Shown here piece after piece: positions 53,727 through 62,159 of a stretch of DNA of 64,000 nucleotides. Position 1 is the first letter of the stretch; each line of letters opens with the position of its first letter. The notes under the pieces were generated by a model that was not told where the DNA came from, searched no databases, and worked only from the letters and a program-made list of their open reading frames with translations. Source of the stretch: an uncultured Candidatus Melainabacteria bacterium (GTDB lineage: Bacteria; Cyanobacteriota; Vampirovibrionia; Gastranaerophilales; Gastranaerophilaceae); the NCBI GenBank assembly GCA_934675685.1, contig CAKURL010000002.1, forward strand, positions 1 to 64,000, in the 5' to 3' direction. Both the position numbers and the translations under genes were made by a program.

Positions 53727-56276
53727 ATGAATTATTTTATTAACAATTTTATGAAAAAATTGCGTTTTTTTGAATTGCGCAAAAATGGGATTTTGAAGTT
53801 TAATTTCTTTAAAAATGGTTTTTCTTTAGTCGAGCTCATGATTTCGCTAATCGTAATCTCTCTAATCGCTGCGGCTTTTGTGCCGGTGATAACTAAAAAA
53901 TTATCTTCAAGTTCGATTTTTGCCGGAAGCGCTGGTGGCGGCTTTAGCAAAACTTGTTCTAATATTAGCGAAGATTGCGCATTGTGCGCAGGGGATACTT
54001 GTCTTTCTTGCAAAAACAAGTGCGACACAGGTGAAACTTTGAACACTTCTGATTGTTCTTGCGAAACCAAAATCCCGTATTATATGGCAGTTGATGGCTT
54101 GTATGTCACAAAATTCAACATGGGAGACAGTTATAAAACTAAAATCCCCAAAGAAGCAGGTGTGACTGTTGTAAAGACTGGTGAATCATGTGGTTCGGAA
54201 ACTGATCATTCCGCAAAATGTTGCTGGAAAGGCGCCACTTTAGGTTTAGACTGTGATTCTTCAAATGGGGATTATTACGGTTGTAACAGAACTTCTTGCA
54301 ATTGGGCTGCGGCAAATGCAATTTGTGCCAATTATAAACAAGATGGAAGGACTTGGAGACTTCCTACAAGTTCTGAGATGTCTAATTGGGCAATTCATTC
54401 GAAAGGCAAAGGGAACTATGGCTTAATGCTTTGCGATTACTATACAGGCTACTCTTCTGCTTATTGTGACAATTCCATTGGTTGCCCTGGTGCTCGAAAT
54501 GGTTATTGTCTTCCGAATTGCGTATGGAGCGGTTCTGTTTTTGATGATTCAAATGCATACCACCATTACTTGAATAGTGGCGGTTGGTATGGCCCTATCA
54601 ATAGTTTCAGCACCTATGCCTTTTCCGTTCGCTGTGTTTCTGAAATAGTTTCAAATTGCGAAACTTTTGCTAGCGACGGCGAAACTTGCACAGCTTGCGA
54701 AAGTGGATATTATTTATCAGGAAAAGAGTGCAAAAAAACAACAGAAGTAGAAAATTGCGAAACATATTCAAAAACAGAAAACAAGTGCGAAACTTGTAAA
54801 AATGGGTATGAATTAAAAAACGGAAAATGCGAAAAATCTCCATTTTACATGGCAGTCGATAATTTGTATGTCACAAAATACAACATGGGTGACAATACAG
54901 ATACTGCAATCCCAAGCGCCGCAGGAGTCACTGTGGTAAACGCAGGGGCAACTTGTGGCTCTGAAAATGATTATTCAGCAAAATGCTGTTGGAAAGGTAA
55001 GACTTCTTCTTCTTGTAATGCAACAAATGGAGATTATTCAGGCTGTAACAGAACTGTTTGCAATTTTGCTGCAGCAACTGCGATTTGTGCTAATTGGGCA
55101 AAAAGCGGAAAGACTTGGCGCCTTCCAACAATTGCCGAGATGGAGAATTGGGGCAATAATTCAAAAAGTCTCGGAAGCAATGGTTTAATGTTTTGTGACG
55201 GCAGCTCGGGCTACTCTTCTGCCTATTGTGACAGCTCAAATAGTTGCAACGGCTCCTACACCGGCAATTGCTATGCGGATATTACATGGAGTGGTTCTTT
55301 CTACGGTTCTTCAGACGCGTACTACTACACTTTGTATAATGACAAATGGTACAAGGCTGAAACCTCGCGTACAAGTGCGTTTTCCGTCCGCTGTGTAACT
55401 GAAATTGTTCCTAATTGCAAAATAGTTTCAGGCAATACTTGTATGGCTTGTAACGATGGATACTATTTGTCCAATGGAAAATGCATAGCTCGTCCAACGA
55501 TTTCAAATTGCGCAAGTTATTCTGGAGCTTCTTGTGTTTCTTGTAACTCGGGGTATTATTTGTCTGGCGGATATTGTTATGCACATTCTCATATCGCAAA
55601 TTGTGCTTCTATGTCCACAACGTCTGATACATGTTTATCTTGTTACTCGGGGTATACGTTGAAGAATAATGTGTGTAGTAAAAGCATTAATTGTACAGGG
55701 GCATTTATGCAAGTCGGAAATGTGTGTGTCACAAAATATAATATGGGCGATTCTACGGATATGGCGATACCTTCTTCTGCTGGTGTAACTGTTGTGAATG
55801 CAGGTTCAACATGTGGTTCGAGCGATAATTATACGGCGAAATGTTGTTGGAAGGGAAAAACTTCCGGATCAAATTGTGACACCACAAATGGTGTTTATTC
55901 GGGCTGTTCTAGAACTATCTGCAATTGGGCTGCAGCAAATGCTATTTGTGCTAATTTTGTTAAAGATGGTGTTACTTGGCGCTTGCCAAGCACATCTGAA
56001 ATGTCTAGTTGGTTAGCAAATTCAAAAGGCTATGGAACTGATGGACTAATGTTGTGCGATCAAGTTTCTGGTTATTCGTCAACATATTGCAAAGGATCAT
56101 ATAATTGCAAAGGAGCATATAACAATTATTGTTATCCAATGTATGTATGGAGTAGAGAATATGTCGTTGGAGCTAGTGATTATAAGCTTTTATATTATCT
56201 AAAAGAAGGAAGCTGGACTAAAAAAAATGGCATTATGACAGTAGGCATGTCTGTTCGTTGTGTAACCTCTATGTAA
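53727..56276 (+). CDS. Giant Cys-rich prepilin-like protein with three repeats
   Basis: An 849-residue protein with a type IV prepilin N-terminus: basic leader ending in Gly31, then FSLVELMISLIVISLIAAAF with Glu36 at the +5 position. After a Cys-rich spacer come three ~185-residue domains (~118-303, ~373-558, ~658-849). Each starts YMAVDxLYVTKxNMGD-like, then has AKCCWKG, GCxRTxCNxAAAxAICAN, TWRLPTxxEMxxW, GLMxCD, GYSSAYC and ends FSVRCV. They resemble FISUMP/DUF1566-type domains. Linkers carry short CxxCxxGYYLSxGxC units like EGF/GCC2 repeats. It is likely a surface adhesin or pseudopilin. AGGAA lies 9 bases before the ATG. An XRE gene is divergent. Confidence 0.85.
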   Translation: MNYFINNFMKKLRFFELRKNGILKFNFFKNGFSLVELMISLIVISLIAAAFVPVITKKLSSSSIFAGSAGGGFSKTCSNISEDCALCAGDTCLSCKNKCDTGETLNTSDCSCETKIPYYMAVDGLYVTKFNMGDSYKTKIPKEAGVTVVKTGESCGSETDHSAKCCWKGATLGLDCDSSNGDYYGCNRTSCNWAAANAICANYKQDGRTWRLPTSSEMSNWAIHSKGKGNYGLMLCDYYTGYSSAYCDNSIGCPGARNGYCLPNCVWSGSVFDDSNAYHHYLNSGGWYGPINSFSTYAFSVRCVSEIVSNCETFASDGETCTACESGYYLSGKECKKTTEVENCETYSKTENKCETCKNGYELKNGKCEKSPFYMAVDNLYVTKYNMGDNTDTAIPSAAGVTVVNAGATCGSENDYSAKCCWKGKTSSSCNATNGDYSGCNRTVCNFAAATAICANWAKSGKTWRLPTIAEMENWGNNSKSLGSNGLMFCDGSSGYSSAYCDSSNSCNGSYTGNCYADITWSGSFYGSSDAYYYTLYNDKWYKAETSRTSAFSVRCVTEIVPNCKIVSGNTCMACNDGYYLSNGKCIARPTISNCASYSGASCVSCNSGYYLSGGYCYAHSHIANCASMSTTSDTCLSCYSGYTLKNNVCSKSINCTGAFMQVGNVCVTKYNMGDSTDMAIPSSAGVTVVNAGSTCGSSDNYTAKCCWKGKTSGSNCDTTNGVYSGCSRTICNWAAANAICANFVKDGVTWRLPSTSEMSSWLANSKGYGTDGLMLCDQVSGYSSTYCKGSYNCKGAYNNYCYPMYVWSREYVVGASDYKLLYYLKEGSWTKKNGIMTVGMSVRCVTSM
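54079..56273 (+). repeat. Three intragenic domain repeats in the prepilin gene
   Basis: Approximate units are 54079-54645, 54844-55401 and 55702-56273. Protein-level conservation is strong around the CCWKG, TWRLP, GYSS and VRCV motifs; DNA identity is patchy but locally high. Two linkers of ~200-300 bases encode CxxC modules. Confidence 0.8.
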
Positions 56277-56309
56277 AAAATTTCATGTTATTTTTGTGTT
56301 TTGATGTGT

Positions 56310-56335
56310 GGGAGGGCTCACCCTCCCCTTTTTTT
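56310..56335 (+). terminator. Rho-independent terminator of the prepilin gene
   Basis: GGGAGGG (56310-56316) and CCCTCCC (56321-56327) form a GC-only stem with loop CTCA, followed by a C and a run of seven T. It lies 34 bases after the stop. Confidence 0.93.
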
Positions 56336-56384
56336 GACCTGAAACGAATGAACCTTAGCGCGACTGCGCTTGGTAAACGAAGTT

Positions 56385-56720
56385 GAAGGCAGATTTGTGC
56401 GAAGAAAGCGGTAGCCGGTGCGATAAATGGCTTGCGTCGAGCAAGACATTTAAGCACTACGATGGCGACGTAGGAGCGCAGGCAAAGCCGAGCACCACAG
56501 GAGCAGAAGAAAAATGAACAAGTCAAGGTTGTTAAATAAAATAATGCCACGTTTTAGAGATTCCGTATAGTTTAAAAACTACGCTTCACTTGTTTCAGGT
56601 TTGCTCCTGTGGTGCTCGGGCACGCCCTGCGCTCCTACGTCGCCGATTAAAGGTCTCCGCTCTGTCTTGTCGGGGGCTCAACGCCACCGACAATCACGAG
56701 CTTCGCACAAATCTGCCTTC
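56385..56720. repeat. Nested compound inverted repeat (MITE-like), non-coding
   Basis: Four arm pairs nest in order. The outermost is 56385-56404 with 56701-56720 (20 bases, exact; includes GGCAGATTTGTGCGAAG). Next is 56464-56482 with 56626-56644 (19, exact; GGCGACGTAGGAGCGCAGG). Then 56488-56505 with 56602-56619 (18, exact; CCGAGCACCACAGGAGCA), and innermost AACAAGT (56517-56523) with ACTTGTT (56588-56594). The segment is clearly more GC-rich than its surroundings. It fills most of the 490-base gap between the prepilin and kinase genes. No gene or transposase is seen inside. A mobile remnant, a large structured RNA or a recombination site are the options. Confidence 0.8.
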
Positions 56721-56766
56721 GCTTTGCTCAAGCTGGCAAGTCTGCCTAGCTTTCGCTTCGCTCAGG

Positions 56767-58230
56767 TTACCACTTAACTTTGGCTTTTACGAGGTCTTTT
56801 CTTGGCAAGCTGAATGTGAATGTACTCGAGTCGTTTTTGCCTTTATACCATATATCCCCGTCGTGAGCTTGTATGATTTTCTTTGATAAATACATACCCA
56901 AGCCGAAACCGATTTTTTGGTATCTATTTGCGCCCGTGATATATTTTTCAAAAAGATGTTCTTTTGTTTTTTCGTCTATCAATGGCCCTTTATTTGTCAA
57001 AGCGACTTCTATGTTTTCACCGTTTTCTTTAAGGACAATTTTAAATTCTGTGTGTTCGTGTGCATAATTTATGCCGTTATTTAAAAGGTTGGAAATTACG
57101 CGCCTGATTTGCTTTGAATCCATATAGATGTTGTTGTCTTTCAAATTGTTTTCGATGGTTAATTTGATATCTCTTTCGCAAGCCATTGAACTTGCCTCTT
57201 TGATACAGGTCTTTATCAAAGCTTCGATATCTGTTTCCACTTTTGATAGCGTAATATTTCCGCTTTCATATTTATATGTGTTAATCATAGTGAAAAGCAT
57301 TTCTTTCATATAATTTGCGGATTCAAGAGTGTTTTCCAACATTTCATTTTGGATTTCGTTCAAAGAGCCAAAGCGCCCTTTTTTAAATAAATCAAGACAG
57401 CTGATTTGTGCTAATAATGGGTTTTTAAGGTCATGAACCAAAGTTGCCACAAAGATGTCTTTTTGGTTTTCTAATTCTTTTTGGCGGTCGATGTTTCTCG
57501 TGATGGTAATTATACCATCTACTTCGCCATTTTCTTTTAAAACCGGCGCTTTCACTAAATTATACCAATGCGGATTTTTCTCGAAATCGAGTACGCATTT
57601 TTCCTTCAAAATTAATTCTTTATTTTCAATTACTTTTCTGTCCTCTTCGTCTGTTAAATTTGCACAATTTTCCATATCCAACCTTGGGCAATCGACATGC
57701 CTGTCATAACCTTCGAAAGCGAAATCTTTGGCATATTTTGAGCCCAAGATATACTCTTTCTTTTTGTTTTTCATATAAATCATCACCGGCGTATATTCTA
57801 AAAGCGAATTTAATAAATTGTTTTTGCTAATGAGCTCTTCTCTAATTAGCTCGTCGTTTGTAATGTCTCTTGAAATGGTTAAAATGTATTTGATTTTTCC
57901 GTTGTCTAAAACTGGGCTCGAGGTCTGCTGGACAATTGTGTTGAGGCTGTCTCTAATAATGCGCATTTTGTATCTGGAAGGCTTTTTTGTTCGGATTGAT
58001 TTTTCAATGTTTTCTTTGATACAACTGGCATTTTCTTTTGGCAAGAACTCAAAGATAGATTTTCCGATTGCCTCCTCTCTGCTTTCAAGGTTGAAATGTT
58101 CTAAAAATGCGTCGTTGCAGGAAATGTAGCGGTAATTTAAATCCTTAATCGTGATAATTTCTTCGCAATTTTCCATAATCGCATTTAAAAGCAGCGAATT
58201 CGCTTTCGTTTCGTCTATGATTTGTTCCAT
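56767..58230 (-). CDS. Orphan PAS-PAS sensor histidine kinase
   Basis: A 487-residue soluble kinase with no membrane segment. Two PAS domains (~10-125, with IITIKDLNYRYISCNDAFLE, and ~130-245, with MIYMKNKKKEYILGSKYAK) precede the dimerisation domain, whose phospho-acceptor is about His266 in VHDLKNPLLAQIS. The ATPase domain shows the N box VISNLLNNGINYAHEH, and the G boxes GFGLGMYLSKKIIQAHDGDI and KGKNDSSTFTFSLP. All key motifs are present. No response regulator is adjacent. A Cys/His cluster in PAS 2 (DRHVDCPRLDMENCANL) might bind metal or heme-like ligand, but that is not established. Confidence 0.92.
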   Translation of the reverse strand: MEQIIDETKANSLLLNAIMENCEEIITIKDLNYRYISCNDAFLEHFNLESREEAIGKSIFEFLPKENASCIKENIEKSIRTKKPSRYKMRIIRDSLNTIVQQTSSPVLDNGKIKYILTISRDITNDELIREELISKNNLLNSLLEYTPVMIYMKNKKKEYILGSKYAKDFAFEGYDRHVDCPRLDMENCANLTDEEDRKVIENKELILKEKCVLDFEKNPHWYNLVKAPVLKENGEVDGIITITRNIDRQKELENQKDIFVATLVHDLKNPLLAQISCLDLFKKGRFGSLNEIQNEMLENTLESANYMKEMLFTMINTYKYESGNITLSKVETDIEALIKTCIKEASSMACERDIKLTIENNLKDNNIYMDSKQIRRVISNLLNNGINYAHEHTEFKIVLKENGENIEVALTNKGPLIDEKTKEHLFEKYITGANRYQKIGFGLGMYLSKKIIQAHDGDIWYKGKNDSSTFTFSLPRKDLVKAKVKW

Positions 58231-58381
58231 AATACCTCTTTGCTTGGAGTTTAGGCTCTTTTGTTTAATTTTTATTAAATTCTACTTTAAATTCGGCAAT
58301 AATGATATAGGACATGTGGGTAATATTTTGCGTTTTTTACAAAAAATTTTGTAAATATTTGTAAAGTTTAGTCTTTTTTTT

Positions 58382-58408
58382 AAAAGCTCTCGATTTTTGA
58401 GAGCTTTT
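58382..58408. terminator. Hairpin after the prepilin-domain remnant
   Basis: AAAAGCTCTC (58382-58391) and GAGAGCTTTT (58399-58408) are exact inverted repeats with a 7-base loop and a T run on the plus strand. On the minus strand it follows the remnant at 58432-58641 and may be the old gene's terminator. Confidence 0.6.
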
Positions 58409-58431
58409 TGATGTCTGAAATATCCTTGGAG

Positions 58432-58641
58432 GCAACGGACAGAAAACGCGTTCGTGCGGTTGTTGTTATTCTTATTCCAACTACCTTGCGACAAGTTGTA
58501 GTTGTATGCGTTCGTGGAACTGTTGATAGTGCCACTCCATACGATGTTCGGGTTGCAATTGCCATTGTTGGAGCCGGGGCAACTATTGGAATTGTCGCAG
58601 TAGGCAGAAGAGTAGCCTGAATAGTTGTCGCAAAGCAAAAG
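58432..58641 (-). pseudogene. Orphan C-terminal cassette of a prepilin repeat domain
   Basis: On the minus strand ~70 codons match the last third of the prepilin repeats (LLLCDNYSGYSSAYC, IVWSGTINSSTNAY, TNAFSVRC). DNA blocks such as CAGGCTACTCTTCTGC and GACAATTCCA are identical to repeat 1. Upstream of 58641 the similarity stops, and no prepilin leader, CCWKG or TWRLP part is present. The frame stays open, with an ATG at 58728 and a continuation into unrelated codons after VRC. A decayed duplicate or a silent donor cassette are both possible. Confidence 0.75.
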
Positions 58642-58877
58642 GCAAAAGTCAATGCTGTCGATTGTTTGATATTTAAAACAAATTCTAAAAAGATATTGTT
58701 TTAAAGTCTTTGCTTGAAGTTTTTTCAAAATAAAATGTGCAAGAATTGAGCCCCTTTTTATGGGTTAAATCGACGATATTTCAGAAATTAAACCTTTCTA
58801 TTTGCACCCTTGAGCACAAATACTCTAGGAATAATAACTTTAAAACTATTATATTGTTTTTATATATTTTTTGCAAT
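58642..58877. other. Intergenic stretch, nothing recognised
   Basis: AT-rich sequence between the prepilin-domain remnant and the terminator behind the ligase gene. I see no open frame with a ribosome site, no RNA gene and no strong repeat. Minus-strand codons up to the ATG at 58728 do not resemble the prepilin domain. Confidence 0.5.
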
Positions 58878-58905
58878 AAAAAAGGAGGTTTTTTCCTCCT
58901 TTTTT
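58878..58905. terminator. Terminator of the acyl ligase gene (bidirectional)
   Basis: A stem of AAAAAGGAGG and CCTCCTTTTT arms around a T-rich loop lies just beyond the stop of the minus-strand ligase gene. Both strands have a T run after the stem. Confidence 0.85.
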
Positions 58906-58926
58906 AGTATATAGTTTAGTTTAAAT

Positions 58927-60537
58927 TTAAACTTCTGCTTTCGCTTTTTTTCTTGAAACCTTGGAAATCCCCGTTCTTGGAAGTGGTTCTCTGGTCACTA
59001 TGATTGAATTTGGCCTTTTGTAGCTGGATAATTCTAAAGATAATTTTTTCACTTCGCTTCTGATTGCTTTTTCTAGTTCTTTGTCGTCAGGGTATTTTTC
59101 CAAAACGTCTTTTTTAGGGTGGATTTTTGCTTCGATTTCTTCTGTCCCTTTTTTGGAGCCTGTTTTAATTTTGTGAGAATAAACGATAACTTCTTCTATC
59201 ATCGGGCTTTTAGATAAAACTGCTTCCACTTCTTCTGGAAAGATTTTTTTGCCGCCTGATAAAACAATCATGTTTTTAATTCTGCCTGTGATATAAATAA
59301 AGCCATTTGAATCGATTGAGGCAATGTCGCCCGTTTTTAGCCAACCGTCCGGCATGATAACGTTGTCACCTAAGATTTGAAGCTCTTTAGTGTTTCTGTC
59401 TAGGCGCACTTTTACGCCGTCGATTGGTTTTCCAACGGAGCCAAGTTTTCTGTGTTTATCTGTGTTCATCGTGATGATTGGGCTTGATTCCGTTAAGCCA
59501 TAAACCTCATAAATCCTGATGCCGATGTTGTCAAAGAATTTTGCAACATCAATATCTAAAGGTGCACCCCCAGACATGAAGCCTTTGAAGCGGCCTCCAA
59601 ATTTCAACCTTAATTCTCTAAACATCAATTTTGAAAGCCATTGTTGCTTTAAGACTCTTGAGATTGCATATTTAAAATTAAAGAAGGCTTTTTTAAACGG
59701 GCCATATTGCTTGATTTCGGATTCTAAAGTGGATTTCATAAGCTTAATAAAAGCAGGAACCGCAACCATGAATGTGATTTTCTTTTCTTGCATAGTTGTG
59801 AAAATGTCTTTTGGCTTTAAGCTGTTTGAATAGTAAATTGAAGCACCTTTGTTTAAAAATGTCATAAATCCAACAGAAATTTCAAACAAATGATTCATCG
59901 GAAGAATGGATAACATCGCGTCGTTTGAGTTGAAATTAAAACATTTTCCAACCGCTTGGACTTGAGAATAGATGTTTCTAAAAGTCGTTTCGACCCCTTT
60001 TGGGTTTCCTGTGGTGCCTGATGTATAAACAATGAGGGCAGTTTTATCGAGGCTTCTATGGCGCCATTTTTTATCCGGCATGTCCTCTAGTGCGTGTAAA
60101 TTTACATAATCTTTATTTGCACCTTTGCCGTCAATGATAATAATATGTTCAATTGACGGGATTATTTCTTTTAATTTTATTGCGTCATCTAAGTGTGCAC
60201 TTGAAGTCATGATGACTTTTGGCAAGCAATCAGATAAAATATGCGTTAATTCGTGGATTGTGAGCTTGATGTCTAGAGGGATACTTGTTGCCCCTGCTAA
60301 GACGTTTGCAAAAAGAGTCGCTCCAAGCTCGGGCATGGATTCAGATAAAATCGCGATTTTATCTCCTTTATCAATTCCAATTGAAATTAAATAGCTCGCT
60401 AATTTTATGGATAATACTCCAAGACCCTTAAACGTGATTTCGTTCCAGCCTAAATAGGAGCGAATTCCAAGCGCGATGTGGTCTTCTAATTCTTTAGTCC
60501 TTTTTTCGATAAATGATAATATATTTGTTGTTTCCAT
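58927..60537 (-). CDS. AMP-dependent acyl-CoA/acyl-ACP synthetase
   Basis: A 536-residue ANL-superfamily ligase that adenylates a carboxylic acid, probably a fatty acid, and passes it to CoA or ACP. Motifs: P-loop LIVYTSGTTGNPKGVETT (~168-185), LPMNHLFEISVGF, GGAPLDIDVAKFF, YEVYGLTESSPIITMN, WLKTGDIASIDSNGFIYITG and the C-terminal catalytic lysine region SYKRPNSI...LPRTGISKVSRK. The substrate is not evident. Single gene with a terminator; it is divergent from the BFN gene. Confidence 0.92.
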   Translation of the reverse strand: METTNILSFIEKRTKELEDHIALGIRSYLGWNEITFKGLGVLSIKLASYLISIGIDKGDKIAILSESMPELGATLFANVLAGATSIPLDIKLTIHELTHILSDCLPKVIMTSSAHLDDAIKLKEIIPSIEHIIIIDGKGANKDYVNLHALEDMPDKKWRHRSLDKTALIVYTSGTTGNPKGVETTFRNIYSQVQAVGKCFNFNSNDAMLSILPMNHLFEISVGFMTFLNKGASIYYSNSLKPKDIFTTMQEKKITFMVAVPAFIKLMKSTLESEIKQYGPFKKAFFNFKYAISRVLKQQWLSKLMFRELRLKFGGRFKGFMSGGAPLDIDVAKFFDNIGIRIYEVYGLTESSPIITMNTDKHRKLGSVGKPIDGVKVRLDRNTKELQILGDNVIMPDGWLKTGDIASIDSNGFIYITGRIKNMIVLSGGKKIFPEEVEAVLSKSPMIEEVIVYSHKIKTGSKKGTEEIEAKIHPKKDVLEKYPDDKELEKAIRSEVKKLSLELSSYKRPNSIIVTREPLPRTGISKVSRKKAKAEV

Positions 60538-60660
60538 TAAGAAAAAATTTCCTTCCTATAAAGTACAACATCTATTATATTATATTTTTTGAAAAAATAG
60601 TCTAAATATTTGTAAATTTATAAATATTTTAATGTTATGATGGTTTAAAAGGAGAAAATA

Positions 60661-61173
60661 ATGATTGAAATGCGCGTAATGGGTATTGCCTTGGATACTC
60701 GAACAGGCTCTCCCATTGTAGTTTTAAATGATAAAGAAAATAGGAAAGCTCTTCCTATTTGGATAGGCTCAGCTGAAGCTTCTGCAATAATCAGAAAAAT
60801 CGAAAATATTCCATCTACTCGCCCGATGACCCATGACCTTTTTTTAGACATGGCAAAAAAGACCGGTTTTGAAATTACAAAAATCGAAATCAATGACGTA
60901 GAAGAGCAAACATATTTTTCTTCAGTTTATATGTATAATAAAGAATTAGACAAAGAAATTGAAATCGATTCTCGCCCATCGGATGCTATTGCTATTGCTC
61001 TTCGAGCAGATGTTCCAATTTTTGTCACAGCAAACGTGCTTGCGGCAGGTGTTGTTTCTACTGATGTTCAAAAAGACGAACAAGAAGCTCAAGAATTTAG
61101 AGAATTTGTAAAAGACATCAAGCCTTCAGACTTTGAAAAATTACTCAAAAAGAATTTTGAGTCTGACCAATAA
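60661..61173 (+). CDS. Bifunctional nuclease (BFN/DUF151) family protein
   Basis: A 170-residue protein with the BFN/DUF151 domain: GIALDTRTGSPIVVLNDKEN, KALPIWIGSAEASAI, RPMTHDLFLDMAK and IDSRPSDAIAIALRADVPIF. Family members from plants and Thermotoga were reported as nucleases, but the bacterial role is uncertain. The C-terminal ~35 residues are acidic and helical (KDIKPSDFEKLLKKNF). AAGGAG precedes the ATG. Confidence 0.9.
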   Translation: MIEMRVMGIALDTRTGSPIVVLNDKENRKALPIWIGSAEASAIIRKIENIPSTRPMTHDLFLDMAKKTGFEITKIEINDVEEQTYFSSVYMYNKELDKEIEIDSRPSDAIAIALRADVPIFVTANVLAAGVVSTDVQKDEQEAQEFREFVKDIKPSDFEKLLKKNFESDQ

Positions 61174-61327
61174 GCTTAATTTAGTCAAGTCCAAGCTTAA
61201 TCTGCTTTTTAGTTCTTTTCTTTTTAAGTCTTTGAGGCCGATTGAATAAAATGTTGTATTATTTTTGTTTTCCATGGTATTTTATTAATGGAATTTACAA
61301 AAAAGTCAAAATAGAAAAAGGTAAAAT

Positions 61328-61540
61328 ATGACAAAAATTACAAAAGATATGGGAATTATGGATATTGTTACAGCGCACCCCGAAACATTGGAAATTTTCG
61401 CAAAATATGGCATGGGCTGCATTGGCTGTGCTGCTGCGCACTTTGAAAACCTAGAAGCAGGCGCAAAAGTGCACGGGATTGATATCGATGCTATGGTAAA
61501 CGATATGAATTCTGTTATTGAAAAAAATGCTGGACAATAA
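61328..61540 (+). CDS. DUF1858-domain protein
   Basis: A 70-residue protein that is a stand-alone DUF1858 domain: TKDMGIMDIVTAHPETLEIF, then the paired cysteines of GMGCIGCAAAHFENLEAGA and a final helix. Such domains occur alone or fused to redox and hybrid-cluster-type proteins; the CxxC might bind a metal or act in redox. Function unproven. GGTAAAAT precedes the ATG. tRNA-Leu lies 72 bases downstream. Confidence 0.9.
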   Translation: MTKITKDMGIMDIVTAHPETLEIFAKYGMGCIGCAAAHFENLEAGAKVHGIDIDAMVNDMNSVIEKNAGQ

Positions 61541-61612
61541 AATAATTTTGTAGTATTGTTTATATGTGGCTTTCAGGGTACATTCCAGTCACTTGAAAAC
61601 AATATTACTTTC

Positions 61613-61702
61613 GCCCTGGTGGTGGAATCGGTAGACACGTCGGACTTAAAATCCGATGAGGCTAATAACTTCGTGCCAGTTCAAGTCTGGCCCAGGGCAC
61701 CA
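61613..61702 (+). tRNA. tRNA-Leu (anticodon UAA)
   Basis: A 90-base class II tRNA. The acceptor stem pairs GCCCTGG with CCAGGGC, and CCA is encoded (61700-61702). The anticodon arm TCGGA/TCCGA carries the loop CTTAAAA, giving UAA. A long variable arm (TGAGGCTAATAACTTCGTG region) and a T arm with TTCAAGTC follow. Leucine identity fits the anticodon and long arm. Confidence 0.95.
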
Positions 61703-61710
61703 TTAAATTA

Positions 61711-61735
61711 AACTCTCCAAAAGGAGAGTTTTTAT
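61711..61735 (+). terminator. Terminator after tRNA-Leu
   Basis: AACTCTCC (61711-61718) and GGAGAGTT (61723-61730) form an 8-base stem with an AAAA loop, followed by TTTATTTT. Confidence 0.9.
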
Positions 61736-62159
61736 TTTGGGAAAAATTAAAACAAGAATTTTAATCCCCCCTTCTTTTTCTTTGATTTTTGAAGAGATAT
61801 TTTTTTAGATTTAAAAAAATATTATCATGCTAAAAAATAGTTCCTTATCACAAAGAAGAAAAAAGTGAAAATTTATGTTAAGAAATGTTAACTTAAGCAT
61901 AACGCAAAAATGCTATTGTTCGGTATCTTTATTTAAATAATTTTTAAAAAATGCCATCTAAACTAAATAATGTAAGACAAACTCTAAAAAAAATGATAAT
62001 ATAAACAAGCAACATAAATCGAGGCAAACAAATTTAGATGACAAAATTATGTCGTAACAAAAATTAAAAATCATTAACAAAAAAGACAATTTTCAAAAAC
62101 AAAAATTTTTTATATATAAGTAAGTAGGTAATAGTGTGTAATGTTATTGGAGGCAATCA
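61736..62159 (+). other. AT-rich leader of the HEAT-repeat gene
   Basis: About 420 bases with no gene that I can support. It holds an A/T-only hairpin (arms ATATTTTTTT at 61797-61806 and its complement at 61813-61822), a small dyad around GTTAAGAAATGTTAAC (~61876-61891), TATATATAAG near 62111 that may serve as promoter, and a strong ribosome site GGAGG (62149-62153). The length suggests a regulated or structured leader, but no known riboswitch is evident. Confidence 0.4.

Noticed and set aside
54640..55710. Possible CRISPR or tandem direct-repeat array
   Set aside because: The periodic Cys codons come from protein modules in the prepilin linkers; there are no identical short repeats with unique spacers.
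54955..56016. Alternative-frame reading frames inside the prepilin repeats
   Set aside because: They are shadows of the repeats in another frame; the main frame carries the Cys-rich domains and prepilin motif throughout.
56269..56886. Two Cys/Ala/Arg-rich reading frames (minus 56269-56550, plus 56590-56886) in the nested repeat
   Set aside because: They span the inverted-repeat arms, lack ribosome sites and family signatures, and one overlaps the kinase gene antisense.
58282..58728. A complete 148-residue gene carrying the prepilin domain piece
   Set aside because: Only ~70 middle codons match; both ends are unrelated, one runs through a terminator hairpin, and there is no leader or CCWKG part. 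Called a remnant instead.
61736..62159. Riboswitch in the HEAT-gene leader
   Set aside because: Only A/T-only dyads and no recognisable conserved core of a known class; kept as an unassigned leader.
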